Origin: Azorhizobium caulinodans ORS 571
Lineage (GTDB): Bacteria; Pseudomonadota; Alphaproteobacteria; Rhizobiales; Xanthobacteraceae
Length of the DNA: 64,000 nt
Direction: 5' to 3'
NCBI RefSeq assembly: GCF_000010525.1
Contig: NC_009937.1
Coordinates: 873,501 to 937,500, forward strand
Positions 25,628 to 33,864 of this stretch are shown in pieces. The position numbers were made by a program, and so were the translations under genes. Position 1 is the stretch's first letter, and each line of letters opens with the position of its first letter. The notes beneath the pieces were generated by a model, which did no database searches, had not been told where the DNA came from, and was given only the letters and a program-made list of their open reading frames with translations.

Positions 25628-25640
25628 AATAATGATTATT
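25628..25640. promoter_or_regulatory. A/T palindrome upstream of the chemoreceptor gene (Fur-like shape)
   Basis: AATAAT-G-ATTATT is a perfect 13-base palindrome about 33 bases upstream of the chemoreceptor start, inside a larger imperfect hairpin (AGGAAAATAAT with ATTATTTTTTCCT). The 6-1-6 core resembles Fur-superfamily boxes. No other iron-related gene is nearby, so the assignment is weak. Confidence 0.3.
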
Positions 25641-25726
25641 TTTTCCTCAATCCTAGAAACTGGGCAATGAAGGTGTCCAATTATGAAACCTGATCAAGTC
25701 CGATCATCTGAATTTATCGGAGGTAC

Positions 25727-25742
25727 GCAAATGCACATTTGC
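25727..25742. promoter_or_regulatory. Perfect palindrome in the truA-chemoreceptor gap
   Basis: GCAAATG-CA-CATTTGC is a 7-2-7 perfect inverted repeat about 130 bases upstream of the chemoreceptor gene. It is partly repeated as GCGCATTTGC-like half-sites just beyond. It could be an operator or a short mRNA hairpin after truA. I see no gene in the 292-base gap 25596-25887. Confidence 0.35.
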
Positions 25743-25887
25743 GCATCTGCGGTTGCAGTTTTGCGCTTCAGGGCTGTGGCCGCTGGAAAAAGCGCGGGTC
25801 GATTTCCGGTGGGCTGAGGGCGCGCGGCCACAGATGGCGCAGTTTTGAGCGCATCTTGCGCGGCTGCTTCTCAGGCACAGGCGCCCT

Positions 25888-26664
25888 TCAGATGCGGTCT
25901 GGCGCCCCGGTCTCCACAATCTGTTCGGGATAGCTCACCGCGGCGAGATAAAGACCGCAGGCGGGCGCCATGGGGCCGCAGCGGCGGCGGTCGCGGGCGG
26001 CGAGCGCATCGGCCAGATCGTCCGCACTCCAGCGGCCTTCTCCGACCCGGATCAGCGAGCCCACCATGGAGCGCACCTGATGATGCAGGAAGGAGCGGGC
26101 GGAGGTCACGATGCGGATGTCATCGCCGGACCGCATGACGTCCAACTGGTCCAGCGTTTTTTCCGGCGAGGCGGCCTGGCATTCGGCAGCGCGGAAGGTG
26201 GTGAAGTCGTGCTTGCCCAGCAGGCGCTGCGCCGCCACGTGCATGGCGGATGCATCCAGCTTCTGCGGCACACGCCACGCCCGGTCGCGGTCTAGCGCGA
26301 GGTCCGGCCGCCGGTTGACGATCCGATAGAGATAATGGCGCTTCACCGCCGAGAAGCGGGCGTCGAAATCATCCGCCACGCGCTCCACGGCGACCACCGC
26401 CACGGGATGGGGGCGCAGGTGGGCGGTCATGGCGTCGCGCACCTGATCCGGCCGCCAGTCCCGCGCGAGGTGGATATGGGCGACCTGTCCCGTGGCATGG
26501 ACGCCCGCATCCGTGCGCCCAGCGCCGGCCACATGGGCCTCCTCGCCGGAGAAGCCCTTCACCGCTGCCGCCAGCACCCCCTGCACGGTCGGCAGCTCCG
26601 CCTGGATCTGCCAGCCGGCGAAGGGGGTGCCGTCATATTCGATGGTGAGCTTGTAGCGGGGCAT
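25888..26664 (-). CDS. truA: tRNA pseudouridine(38-40) synthase TruA
   Basis: This 258-aa cytosolic enzyme isomerises uridines 38-40 of the tRNA anticodon stem-loop. The catalytic Asp lies in [15 protein letters not shown]. Other hallmarks are the opening [43 protein letters not shown], and the C-terminal [23 protein letters not shown] at 26664 begins [12 protein letters not shown]; an upstream in-frame start would extend into the fmt gene end without homology. It is the third gene of the def-fmt-truA operon. Family length is normal. Confidence 0.97.
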   Translation of the reverse strand: MPRYKLTIEYDGTPFAGWQIQAELPTVQGVLAAAVKGFSGEEAHVAGAGRTDAGVHATGQVAHIHLARDWRPDQVRDAMTAHLRPHPVAVVAVERVADDFDARFSAVKRHYLYRIVNRRPDLALDRDRAWRVPQKLDASAMHVAAQRLLGKHDFTTFRAAECQAASPEKTLDQLDVMRSGDDIRIVTSARSFLHHQVRSMVGSLIRVGEGRWSADDLADALAARDRRRCGPMAPACGLYLAAVSYPEQIVETGAPDRI

Positions 26665-26686
26665 GGTGGGGGCGGAACCGGCCGGC

Positions 26687-27610
26687 TCAGGCCAGCCGCG
26701 TGCCCTTGGGCACGTCATTGCCATTGAGGAATGTGGCGGCGCTCATGGGCTGCTTGCCGGCCTTCTGGAGCTCCGTCAGCCGCACGGCGCCGGTGCCGCA
26801 GGCGATGGTGAGCTGGTCGTCGAGCGCCGTCCCCGGCGCGCCCGTGCCGTCCGCAAGAGAAGCACGCAGCACCTTCACCCGCGCCTCGTCGGCTCCGAAG
26901 GGGAACCAGGCGCCGGGGAAAGGGGAGAGGCCGCGAATGGTGTTGTGCACCTCCGCCGCCGGCCGGCTCCAGTCGATGCGGGCTTCCGCCTTCTCGATCT
27001 TGGACGCATAGACGATGCCCTCGTCCGGCTGCGGCGTGAAATCGAGCCCGCCCCGTTCCAGCGCCGAGAGCGCGCGGCCCATGAGGTCGGCGCCGATATA
27101 GCTCAGGCGATCGTGCAGTTCGCCGGCCGTCATGTCGGGGCCGATGATGACGCGCTCCAGCAGGCCCACCGGGCCCGTGTCGAGCCCGGCTTCCATCTTC
27201 ATGACGGCGATGCCGGTTTCCTTGTCCCCCGCCATGATGGCCCGCTGGATGGGCGCGGCGCCGCGCCAGCGAGGCAGCAGCGAAGCATGGAGGTTCAGGC
27301 AGCCCAGCGCCGGAATGTCGAGGATGCTGGTCGGCAGGATGAGGCCATAGGCGACCACCACCGCCACGTCCGCGCCGAGCTCACGGAACTGCGCGGCAGC
27401 CTCCTCGCCCTTCAGCGATTTCGGCGTGAAGACCGGGATGCCGAAGCGCTCCGCCACCGTGTGGACGGGCGAGGGGACGAGTTCGAGGCCGCGGCGGCCC
27501 GAGGGCGCGGGTGCGCGGGTATAGACCCCCACCACCTCGTGCCCGCGGCCGACGATCTCGCTCAGGGTGGGCACCGAGAAATCGGGCGTGCCCATGAAGA
27601 CGATGCGCAT
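26687..27610 (-). CDS. fmt: Methionyl-tRNA formyltransferase
   Basis: This 307-aa enzyme formylates initiator Met-tRNA using 10-formyltetrahydrofolate. N-terminal [16 protein letters not shown] begins the Rossmann-like hydrolase domain. The catalytic region is [18 protein letters not shown] (Asn, His), with the later Asp in EAGLDTGP. The C-terminal OB-like tRNA-binding domain starts near residue 205. It lies between def and truA on one strand, 34 bases after def, the usual bacterial arrangement that pairs formylation with deformylation. Confidence 0.97.
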   Translation of the reverse strand: MRIVFMGTPDFSVPTLSEIVGRGHEVVGVYTRAPAPSGRRGLELVPSPVHTVAERFGIPVFTPKSLKGEEAAAQFRELGADVAVVVAYGLILPTSILDIPALGCLNLHASLLPRWRGAAPIQRAIMAGDKETGIAVMKMEAGLDTGPVGLLERVIIGPDMTAGELHDRLSYIGADLMGRALSALERGGLDFTPQPDEGIVYASKIEKAEARIDWSRPAAEVHNTIRGLSPFPGAWFPFGADEARVKVLRASLADGTGAPGTALDDQLTIACGTGAVRLTELQKAGKQPMSAATFLNGNDVPKGTRLA

Positions 27611-27644
27611 GGCGCGAAACCTGTTCAGAGGAGAGGAGGGCGCG

Positions 27645-28163
27645 TCAGGCGCCGGCTTCGCGGCGGGCGGCCTTGGTGAATTTCTTGATGACCCGCTCTC
27701 GCTTCAGCCGCGAGAGATGGTCGATGAAGAGCACGCCGTTGAGATGGTCGATCTCGTGCTGCAGGCAGGTGGCGAGCAGACCGTCCGCCGCGATCTCGTG
27801 GGTCGCGCCCTTCAGGTCCTGATAGCGCACGGTGACCTGCGCCGGACGCTCCACTTCCTCGTAATATTCGGGAATAGAGAGGCAGCCTTCATTGTAGAAG
27901 GAGGTCTCCTCCGAGGCCGAGACAACCTCCGGATTGATCAGGACAATCGGGTTCTTCGGCGCATCCTCGCGCGCGATGTCGATGGTGATGACGCGCTTGT
28001 GGACGCCCACCTGAATGGCGGCGAGCCCGATCCCCGGCGCGTCATACATGGTTTCCAGCATGTCGGCGGCAAGCTTCTCGATCTCCTTGTCGATCCTCGG
28101 GACCGGCGCGGAGATCTGCCGCAACTGCGGCTCGGGAATGATGAGGATCGGGAGAATGGCCAT
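27645..28163 (-). CDS. def: Peptide deformylase
   Basis: This 172-aa metalloenzyme removes the N-formyl group from nascent proteins. All three motifs are present: [18 protein letters not shown] (metal Cys) and QHEIDHLNG (metal His pair with catalytic Glu). The N-terminus [16 protein letters not shown] is normal for the family and supports the ATG at 28163. A -35/-10 pair ends only 6 bases before this ATG, so the transcript may be leaderless. It is divergent from rmuC and heads the def-fmt-truA operon. Confidence 0.97.
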   Translation of the reverse strand: MAILPILIIPEPQLRQISAPVPRIDKEIEKLAADMLETMYDAPGIGLAAIQVGVHKRVITIDIAREDAPKNPIVLINPEVVSASEETSFYNEGCLSIPEYYEEVERPAQVTVRYQDLKGATHEIAADGLLATCLQHEIDHLNGVLFIDHLSRLKRERVIKKFTKAARREAGA

Positions 28164-28169
28164 GTCCGC

Positions 28170-28198
28170 CAGATAGGCGAAGGTTAGGAATTGGTCAA
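28170..28198 (-). promoter_or_regulatory. Sigma-70-type promoter for def-fmt-truA
   Basis: On minus, TTGACC (28198-28193), a 17-base spacer and TATCTG (28175-28170) are followed by 6 bases and the ATG. A start site at the usual 6-7 bases beyond -10 falls on the A of the ATG. Confidence 0.65.
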
Positions 28199-28210
28199 CA
28201 TGTTCGCTGT

Positions 28211-28239
28211 TTGTTCAAGGTGGTGAAACTTGCTACAGA
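28211..28239 (+). promoter_or_regulatory. Sigma-70-type promoter for rmuC
   Basis: TTGTTC (28211-28216), a 17-base spacer and TACAGA (28234-28239) are followed by 6 bases and the rmuC ATG. It mirrors the divergent def promoter, again predicting a leaderless mRNA. Confidence 0.55.
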
Positions 28240-28245
28240 TCCGCC

Positions 28246-29412
28246 ATGACGAACACGCTGCTTCCTGCCGCCGGCTCGGGCTGGGCGTCCGGTGATCTGA
28301 TCGCCGGGGCGCTGGTCTGCCTCGCCCTGCTGATGGCGGGTCTGCTGGTCGTCGTCTGGCGGCTTGCCGGCGCGCGCGGGCAGGAGGGCGACGAAAGCGC
28401 GGCGCGGTCCGATCTTCTGGAAGCGGGCCTGCGCGATCTCGCGCGCCACCAGTCCGAGACCGCCGGCCGGGTGCAGGCCATGGCGGAGGTGTTGGCCCAG
28501 CGCCAGAGCGACATGGCGCGGGCGGTGTCCGAGCGGCTCGATTCCACCTCCTACCGGCTGGGGGAGAGCTTCAACACGGCGGCCCGCGCCACCCATGAGA
28601 GCCTGACGACGCTCGCCGAGCGCCTCGCCATGGTGGAGCGGGCGGAAAAGAGCCTCAGCGATCTGTCCTCGCAGGTGATGTCCCTGCGCGAGACGCTGGC
28701 CAACAAGCAGGCGCGCGGCGCCTTCGGGCAGGCGCGCATGGAGGCCATCGTCTCCGACGGCCTGCCACGCGACAGCTTCGCCTTCCAGTACACCCTCTCC
28801 AACGGCCGCCGGCCCGACTGCGTCATCTTCCTGCCCGGCGATCCGCGCCCGCTGGTGGTGGACGCCAAGTTCCCGCTGGAGGCCGTGACCGCCTTCCGCG
28901 AGGCGCAGAGCGCGGAGGCTCGCAAGGCGGCCGGCAACCGCCTCGCGCAGGACATGATGAAGCACGTCAATGACGTGGCCGAGCGCTATCTGCTGCCTGG
29001 CGAGACGCAGGACGTGGCCATCATCTTCGTGCCTTCCGAGAGCGTCCATGCCGAACTGCACGAGCATTTCGACGCCGTGATCCAGCGCGCCTACCGCGCC
29101 CGCGTGATCCTCGTCTCGCCCTCGCTGCTGATGCTGGCGATCCAGGTGGTGCAGGCCATTGCCAAGGATGCGCGCATGCGCGAACAGGCGGACGCGATCC
29201 GCCGCGAGGTGGGCCTGCTGGTGGAAGATGTGGCCCGTCTGCGCGAGCGGGTGGGCGATCTCTCCAAGCATTTCGCCCTCGTGGGCGACGACGTCTCGCG
29301 GGTTCTGGTCTCGGCCGACAAGATCGCGCGCCGGGGCCTGCGGCTGGAGCAGCTCGATTTCACGCCCGCCCCGCCGCCTTCCGGCGTCGCCGCGCCCGGA
29401 CCTGTGGAATAG
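28246..29412 (+). CDS. rmuC: DNA recombination protein RmuC
   Basis: This 388-aa RmuC family protein is thought to limit DNA inversions at repeats through a PD-(D/E)XK-like nuclease fold. An N-terminal membrane anchor (about 20-44, [20 protein letters not shown]) is followed by a coiled coil (about 50-165). The conserved core includes [25 protein letters not shown], with the Asp and DAK motif, and [17 protein letters not shown]. The C-terminal coil is [20 protein letters not shown]. The length is shorter than E. coli RmuC (475 aa) but normal for alphaproteobacteria. It is divergent from def. Confidence 0.95.
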   Translation: MTNTLLPAAGSGWASGDLIAGALVCLALLMAGLLVVVWRLAGARGQEGDESAARSDLLEAGLRDLARHQSETAGRVQAMAEVLAQRQSDMARAVSERLDSTSYRLGESFNTAARATHESLTTLAERLAMVERAEKSLSDLSSQVMSLRETLANKQARGAFGQARMEAIVSDGLPRDSFAFQYTLSNGRRPDCVIFLPGDPRPLVVDAKFPLEAVTAFREAQSAEARKAAGNRLAQDMMKHVNDVAERYLLPGETQDVAIIFVPSESVHAELHEHFDAVIQRAYRARVILVSPSLLMLAIQVVQAIAKDARMREQADAIRREVGLLVEDVARLRERVGDLSKHFALVGDDVSRVLVSADKIARRGLRLEQLDFTPAPPPSGVAAPGPVE

Positions 29413-29549
29413 GCGTTTCGGCGCGCGGTGCGGTGTGCGGCTGCGCTTTGGTGCTTGCGCTCCTGCGTCGCACCGATAGCCTGAGGGGGAATGCACGATT
29501 CAAGCTGCCGCGCCGGTTTTTGGGCGATGGGCAGGAGGTGATTGAGGAA

Positions 29550-30431
29550 ATGCCTGAACTCCCAGAGGTGGAGACTGTCCGCCGGGGGCTGCTCCCCGTT
29601 TTGCAAGGGGCTGTGATCGAGAGTGCCGAAGCCCGCAGGCCGGACCTGCGCTGGCCGCTGCCGGAGGGGTTCGCGGAGCGGCTGACCGGCCGCCGGGTCG
29701 AGGCGGTGGGGCGGCGGGCGAAATATCTGCTGGCGGATCTCGACGGCGGAGAGGTGCTGATCGTGCATCTCGGCATGTCCGGCTCCATCCGCATCGAGGG
29801 TGCGCAGGTGAAAGGCCGGCCCGCGGGCTTCTATCATCCGCGCGGAGAACCCGGCACGCACGACCATGTGGTGTTCCATCTCGCCGGCGGCGCCACCGTG
29901 ACCTTCAATGACCCCCGCCGCTTCGGCGCCATGCTGCTGGTGCCCTATGACCAGCTGGACAGTCATCCGCTCCTGAGCAGCCTCGGGCCGGAGCCGCTCG
30001 GCAACACCTTCCACGCGGACTATCTGGCGCAGGCCTGTGCCGGCCGGCGCACCAACCTCAAGGCCGCGCTGCTCGACCAGAAGGTGGTCGCCGGGCTGGG
30101 CAACATCTATGTGAGCGAGGCCCTGCATCGGGCGGGCCTCTCGCCGCGCCGGATGGCCTCGACCCTCGCCTCCGCGTCCGGCGCGCCCAATGTGCGCACC
30201 GAGCGCCTTGTAACCGCCATCCGGGACGTGCTGCGCGAAGCCATCCAGGCGGGTGGTTCTAGCCTGAAGGACCATCGTCAGGTGAATGGCGAACTGGGCT
30301 ATTTCCAGCACAATTTCAAGGTCTATGACCGCGAGGGTGAGCCATGCCCGACCCTGCGGTGCAAGGGGCATGTGCAGCGCATCGTGCAGGCGGGCCGCTC
30401 CACCTTCTTCTGCGCCACCTGCCAGCGCTGA
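29550..30431 (+). CDS. mutM: Formamidopyrimidine-DNA glycosylase
   Basis: This 293-aa base-excision repair enzyme removes 8-oxoguanine and formamidopyrimidines and cuts abasic sites. The catalytic N-terminus [14 protein letters not shown] (Pro2, Glu3) fixes the start at 29550, with GAGGAA as ribosome site; the frame extends 39 codons upstream without homology. Other landmarks are RRAKYLL (catalytic Lys), [30 protein letters not shown], and a C-terminal zinc finger with Cys pairs in CPTLRCKGH and FFCATCQR. It sits between rmuC and a lipid acyltransferase gene. Confidence 0.97.
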   Translation: MPELPEVETVRRGLLPVLQGAVIESAEARRPDLRWPLPEGFAERLTGRRVEAVGRRAKYLLADLDGGEVLIVHLGMSGSIRIEGAQVKGRPAGFYHPRGEPGTHDHVVFHLAGGATVTFNDPRRFGAMLLVPYDQLDSHPLLSSLGPEPLGNTFHADYLAQACAGRRTNLKAALLDQKVVAGLGNIYVSEALHRAGLSPRRMASTLASASGAPNVRTERLVTAIRDVLREAIQAGGSSLKDHRQVNGELGYFQHNFKVYDREGEPCPTLRCKGHVQRIVQAGRSTFFCATCQR

Positions 30432-30515
30432 GGCGGCGCCTCGACCGCGGTTTCCCGCTGGCCGTGGCGCACCCGCCCCGGCTATGAGGGGGCAGCGGGA
30501 GACGGGGATATCCAG

Positions 30516-31535
30516 ATGCATGAGGCCGAGGCGGGGGACGTGGGGGAAGCGGCGGCGCCCGACGCGCCGCGCAAGACCCGCAAGCCTTATGTGTGGAACC
30601 CGCCCCCCGTGCCAGACTGGGCGGACCTGCGCGCCGGCGGGGAGCGGCGGGCCACTTTCCTGCGCTACTGGCGCACGGCGGGCCTCAAGGACCTCGGCGA
30701 TTTCGCCTTCCATTATGCCTTCCGCTTCATGCCCATCGACCTGTGCTCGGCCATCGGCGCCGCCATGGGCCGCCTTGCCGGCCGCTTCGGCTACAAGGAG
30801 AACGCCATCCGCGCGCGGGCCAATCTGCGCCGCATCGACCCTACGCTCTCGGAGGCCGAGATCGAGGCCAGGGTGCGCAGCCATTTCGAGAATGTCGGCC
30901 GGGTGATGGCCGAGTTCTCCATCCTGCACCGTCTGGTGAAGGCCGGGCGCATCACGGTGGAGAACGACGGGCCGGCGCTCAAATGGAGCAAGGACGGCCC
31001 GCTCATCTTCATCTCCTGCCACACGGGCAACTGGGAGGCGACCGGTGCGCTGATGCATGCCGTGGGGATCGACTGGTCGGCCATCTACACGCCGCCCGGC
31101 CGTCCGGCCCAGCATGTCATCGCCAACCGCGTGCGGGCCCGCTTCGGCGTCCATCTGCTGCCGCCGGGGGCGCCGGGCATCCGGCCGACCATCCGCCTGC
31201 TGCAGGAGGGCGGCACGCTCTCCATGTTCTGCGACGAGGTGCACCACGGCAGGGTGATGGCGCCCCTCTTCGGCCGTCCGGCCCATGTGGACGGCAACCT
31301 TGCCATCGCCGTGCGCTTTGCGCGGATGACCGGCGCGAAGATCATCGTCGGCCACTGCACGCGGCTGAAGGGCGCCCGCTTCCATGTCCACTGTTCGGAC
31401 CCGGTGGACCTGCCCTCGCACACCGACCCCGACGTGCCGCTGATCGAGGACGTGAAGGTCCTCGATGCGATGCTGGAGCCCATCATCCGCAAGAATTGCG
31501 GGCAATGGTATTTCCTCGACAACAGCTTCGACTGA
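30516..31535 (+). CDS. LpxL/HtrB-type lipid A (or lysophospholipid) acyltransferase
   Basis: This 339-aa protein of the bacterial lipid A biosynthesis acyltransferase family moves acyl chains onto lipid A or a related lipid at the inner membrane. The HX4D/E motif is HTGNWE (about 168-173) after FISC. The following blocks, PPGRPAQHVIANRVRARFG, GTLSMFCDEVHHG and IAVRFARMTGAKIIVGHC, fit the family. A Pro-rich charged N-terminal extension of about 45 residues precedes the core. The ATG at 30516 follows GGGGATATCCAG. The exact acceptor is unknown. Downstream hairpins at 31603 separate it from the hydratase gene. Confidence 0.82.
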   Translation: MHEAEAGDVGEAAAPDAPRKTRKPYVWNPPPVPDWADLRAGGERRATFLRYWRTAGLKDLGDFAFHYAFRFMPIDLCSAIGAAMGRLAGRFGYKENAIRARANLRRIDPTLSEAEIEARVRSHFENVGRVMAEFSILHRLVKAGRITVENDGPALKWSKDGPLIFISCHTGNWEATGALMHAVGIDWSAIYTPPGRPAQHVIANRVRARFGVHLLPPGAPGIRPTIRLLQEGGTLSMFCDEVHHGRVMAPLFGRPAHVDGNLAIAVRFARMTGAKIIVGHCTRLKGARFHVHCSDPVDLPSHTDPDVPLIEDVKVLDAMLEPIIRKNCGQWYFLDNSFD

Positions 31536-31602
31536 GCGCGCTGGCAGGGCGCATTCCCACGGCTCGCGTTCGGCTCTACTCGATAGGCGAGCGGGCGATT
31601 CA

Positions 31603-31641
31603 CCGACCGGATGGAGCCGCGATGCGGTTCCATCCGGTCGG
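31603..31641. repeat. Long hairpin after the acyltransferase gene
   Basis: CCGACCGGATGGA (31603-31615) pairs with TCCATCCGGTCGG (31629-31641). Continued pairing GCCGC/GCGGT gives an 18-bp stem with one G-T wobble and a 3-base GAT loop. No T-run follows. It could be a repeat element or a factor-assisted terminator. Confidence 0.6.
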
Positions 31642-31681
31642 ATCGCGCTCTAGACAGGCGAGACGCCGCTCAGCGGTGACA

Positions 31682-31708
31682 TCCGGTTCATAGGGCCGAT
31701 GAACCGGA
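31682..31708. promoter_or_regulatory. Inverted repeat just upstream of the hydratase gene
   Basis: TCCGGTTCAT (31682-31691) and ATGAACCGGA (31699-31708) are perfect 10-base arms 7 bases apart. The repeat ends 35 bases before the enoyl-CoA hydratase ATG and shares ATCCGGT with the larger hairpin at 31603. It may be a regulator site (TetR-like spacing) or an mRNA hairpin in the leader. Confidence 0.4.
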
Positions 31709-31743
31709 CGGCGAACAGCGGCCCTGGCTTCATGGAGACGCGC

Positions 31744-32514
31744 ATGGCTTACGAGACGATCCTGGTCGAAACCCATGGCAAGGTTGGCCTCATCCGCCTG
31801 AACCGGCCGCAGGCGCTGAACGCGCTCAATCGCCAGATCATCACCGAGCTGAATGCCGCCCTCGATGCCTTCGAGGCCGACACGGGCATCGGCTGCATCA
31901 TCCTCACCGGCTCGGAAAAGGCCTTCGCCGCCGGCGCCGACATCAAGGAGATGCAGGACTTCACCTATCCCCAGACCTATCTGGACGACTTCATCGCCTC
32001 CTGGGAGCGCCTCTCGCGCACCCGCAAGCCGGTGATCGCGGCGGTGGCGGGCTTCGCGCTCGGCGGCGGCTGCGAACTCGCCATGATGTGCGACTTCATC
32101 CTCGCCGCGGACACGGCAAAGTTCGGCCAGCCGGAGATCAAGCTCGGCGTGATGCCTGGCGCCGGGGGCACCCAGCGCCTGACGCGCTTCGTCGGCAAGT
32201 CCAAGGCCATGGAGATGTGCCTCACCGGCCGCTTCATGGATGCGGCGGAGGCCGAACGGGCCGGGCTCGTCTCCCGCGTCATTCCCGCTGCCGATCTGGT
32301 GGACGAGGCGCTGAAGGTGGCGGCGGTCATTGCCGACATGTCGCGCCCCGTCGCCATGATGACCAAGGAGAGCGTGAACCGCTCGTACGAGACCACGCTC
32401 ACCGAAGGCATCCGCTTCGAGCGGCGGGTCTTCCATTCCATGTTCGCACTGGCGGATCAGAAGGAAGGCATGAGCGCCTTCGTCGAGAAGCGGAAGCCGA
32501 ATTTCGGCGGCTGA
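31744..32514 (+). CDS. Enoyl-CoA hydratase (crotonase family)
   Basis: This 256-aa enzyme hydrates 2-enoyl-CoA in fatty acid or acyl-CoA degradation. The opening is [19 protein letters not shown]. The oxyanion-hole segments are [11 protein letters not shown] and [16 protein letters not shown]. The catalytic Glu pair is conserved: one in [19 protein letters not shown], the other in GGGCELAMM. The ending is [12 protein letters not shown] at 31744 gives the family-standard N-terminus MAYETILVE; an ATG 15 codons upstream at 31699 lies in the inverted repeat and is less likely. It is monocistronic, ahead of the tRNA-Leu gene. Confidence 0.95.
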   Translation: MAYETILVETHGKVGLIRLNRPQALNALNRQIITELNAALDAFEADTGIGCIILTGSEKAFAAGADIKEMQDFTYPQTYLDDFIASWERLSRTRKPVIAAVAGFALGGGCELAMMCDFILAADTAKFGQPEIKLGVMPGAGGTQRLTRFVGKSKAMEMCLTGRFMDAAEAERAGLVSRVIPAADLVDEALKVAAVIADMSRPVAMMTKESVNRSYETTLTEGIRFERRVFHSMFALADQKEGMSAFVEKRKPNFGG

Positions 32515-32623
32515 TGGCCCGATAATCCTTGCGGCGCCTCGCTTCCGGTGGGGCGCCGTGAGGGGGCTGGCCGGTGTTACCCACAGGCTCTCCATCTTTC
32601 CTTGGCCGGCTCGCTGTGGCCCG

Positions 32624-32652
32624 TTGACAAGGCGCAGGCCGAACCCTAGAAC
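32624..32652 (+). promoter_or_regulatory. Promoter of tRNA-Leu
   Basis: A consensus TTGACA (32624-32629) lies 17 bases from TAGAAC (32647-32652), 32 bases before the tRNA 5' end. This is one of the best -35 boxes in the window. Confidence 0.7.
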
Positions 32653-32684
32653 GGCCTCCTCTCGACGGCCTCGCGGCCCGAGGG

Positions 32685-32769
32685 GCCCAGGTGGCGGAAT
32701 TGGTAGACGCGCTGGTTTCAGGTACCAGTAGTGAAAGCTGTGGAGGTTCGAGTCCTCTCCTGGGCACCA
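32685..32769 (+). tRNA. tRNA-Leu (anticodon CAG)
   Basis: This 85-base class II tRNA has acceptor stem GCCCAGG/CCTGGGC, a D loop with GGTAGACGCG, anticodon loop TTCAGGT (CAG), a long variable arm (about AGTGAAAGCTGT) and T arm GGTTCGAGTCC. CCA is encoded. It has its own promoter and a perfect terminator at 32852. Confidence 0.96.
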
Positions 32770-32851
32770 TCCCTTTCAGGGTGTGCCTTCCCGCTCAAGT
32801 CGGAACACTCCCATCGGCAGCAGGATCGTATGATCCGCGCCTCATGTTCAG

Positions 32852-32884
32852 ACGCCCGCATCCGATATCGGATGCGGGCGTTTT
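32852..32884 (+). terminator. Rho-independent terminator after tRNA-Leu
   Basis: ACGCCCGCATCCG and CGGATGCGGGCGT form a fully self-complementary stem through the central ATAT, followed by TTTT. It also ends just before the 3' end of the convergent small membrane protein gene. Confidence 0.9.
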
Positions 32885-32887
32885 GCG

Positions 32888-33211
32888 TTATGGGCTTCCG
32901 TTTGGCCGTGTCGCGCCGCCGGCACGGGGCGCATTCTCATCCCGAACGGGCGGCGGCACTTCGGGGGAGGGCGGCCTCGGCAACACCTGCGTCTGCGCGG
33001 CCTCGTCATAGCCGCGGCGGCTGGAGATGAAGAGCAGCGCCATCAGTCCGCATCCGATGACGACGGAGAGGATGACGCCCAGCACCAGCGGCACATAATC
33101 GCCTCCGGCGAAGGGCGCGTCGGCCGCAGCCTGCCAGGTGGAGGTCATCCACCACAGGGACAGGCCCAGAATGGCCAGCAGCGGCACCAGGATCAGCAGG
33201 CTCCGCCCCAT
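32888..33211 (-). CDS. Small two-helix membrane protein
   Basis: I do not recognise the family of this 107-aa protein. Hydrophobic segments at about 4-22 (SLLILVPLLAILGLSLWWM) and 41-64 (VPLVLGVILSVVIGCGLMALLFI) precede a soluble proline-rich tail (VLPRPPSPEVPPPVRDENAP). I chose ATG at 33211, six bases after a GAGGAG ribosome site; an in-frame ATG two codons earlier is too close to it. It begins 3 bases from the stop of the 55-aa gene upstream, so the pair forms one operon. The similar make-up (membrane segment plus proline-rich tail) suggests they act together at the inner membrane. Confidence 0.65.
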   Translation of the reverse strand: MGRSLLILVPLLAILGLSLWWMTSTWQAAADAPFAGGDYVPLVLGVILSVVIGCGLMALLFISSRRGYDEAAQTQVLPRPPSPEVPPPVRDENAPRAGGATRPNGSP

Positions 33212-33213
33212 TA

Positions 33214-33381
33214 TCATCTCCTCTCGTGGGAGGGAGGCACGGTGGGCGGTGGATCGGTGCGGACCGAAGCGCGCTCCGGCACGATGCCGGTCGTCTGCCG
33301 CTCGCCCTGCATATCCGACAGATAGGAGAAGCCGACGACCGACATCAGGACGACGGCTGCGAGTGCAAAGCCCTTGCTCAT
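33214..33381 (-). CDS. Short single-helix membrane protein (55 aa)
   Basis: This gene is too short for most automatic calls. ATG at 33381 follows an excellent ribosome site (AAAAGGAGGTCAGC). One hydrophobic segment (about 5-22, FALAAVVLMSVVGFSYLSD) anchors a 30-residue polar, proline-rich tail (TDPPPTVPPSHERR). It resembles small rhizobial membrane proteins annotated only as hypothetical. It is followed directly by the 107-aa membrane protein gene. Function unknown. Confidence 0.6.
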   Translation of the reverse strand: MSKGFALAAVVLMSVVGFSYLSDMQGERQTTGIVPERASVRTDPPPTVPPSHERR

Positions 33382-33864
33382 GCTGACCTCCTTTTCGAAG
33401 GTCAATTCCCGGCGCGCGGAGCTGTTCCGCAAAATGCCGCCGTGGGACAGACGGATGGAGCGAGCGCTCGCTGTCACCGGCCTTCGAGCGGCAACGGTCG
33501 CTATCGGGATCGCCCGCAGAGCCGTCCACTGTCGTGGGTCGGCTCTGGCGCCTCCGCAGGCGCCTCCCCATATCTGTGACATCCAGAACGACAGCAGTAG
33601 CAGCGCCTGGCGCAGGGGAGCGCATCACGCGCCTTGAGGTGTCGGCTGTGCAGATATCTTAAAGTAACGACGCTACACGAGATGTGAAGTCAACGGCCGT
33701 TCCGCAGCAAACGGTGGCCGTGCTATAGATGTTGCAATGCAGCATCCGTGCGACGGATCCCGTAACGGGAGTGCGCGTTGAACGGGTGAATGTCCTGTTT
33801 CTTGAAAGAACGGCCGACCGCGCATCGCGGCCCGTCCGCGCAGAGCGCGGGGGAAAGGTTGAAC
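33382..33864. other. Non-coding stretch upstream of the NADH dehydrogenase gene
   Basis: No convincing gene is present in these 483 bases. It holds the ribosome site of the small minus-strand gene, a GGCGCCT-CCGC-AGGCGCC hairpin at 33547-33564, and a possible -10 box TATAGA at 33724-33729 for the NADH dehydrogenase, with no clear -35. Confidence 0.5.

Noticed and set aside
29091-31505. An 804-codon minus-strand frame opposite rmuC, mutM and the acyltransferase
   Set aside because: Three well-supported plus-strand genes occupy this region; the frame is a GC-driven shadow.
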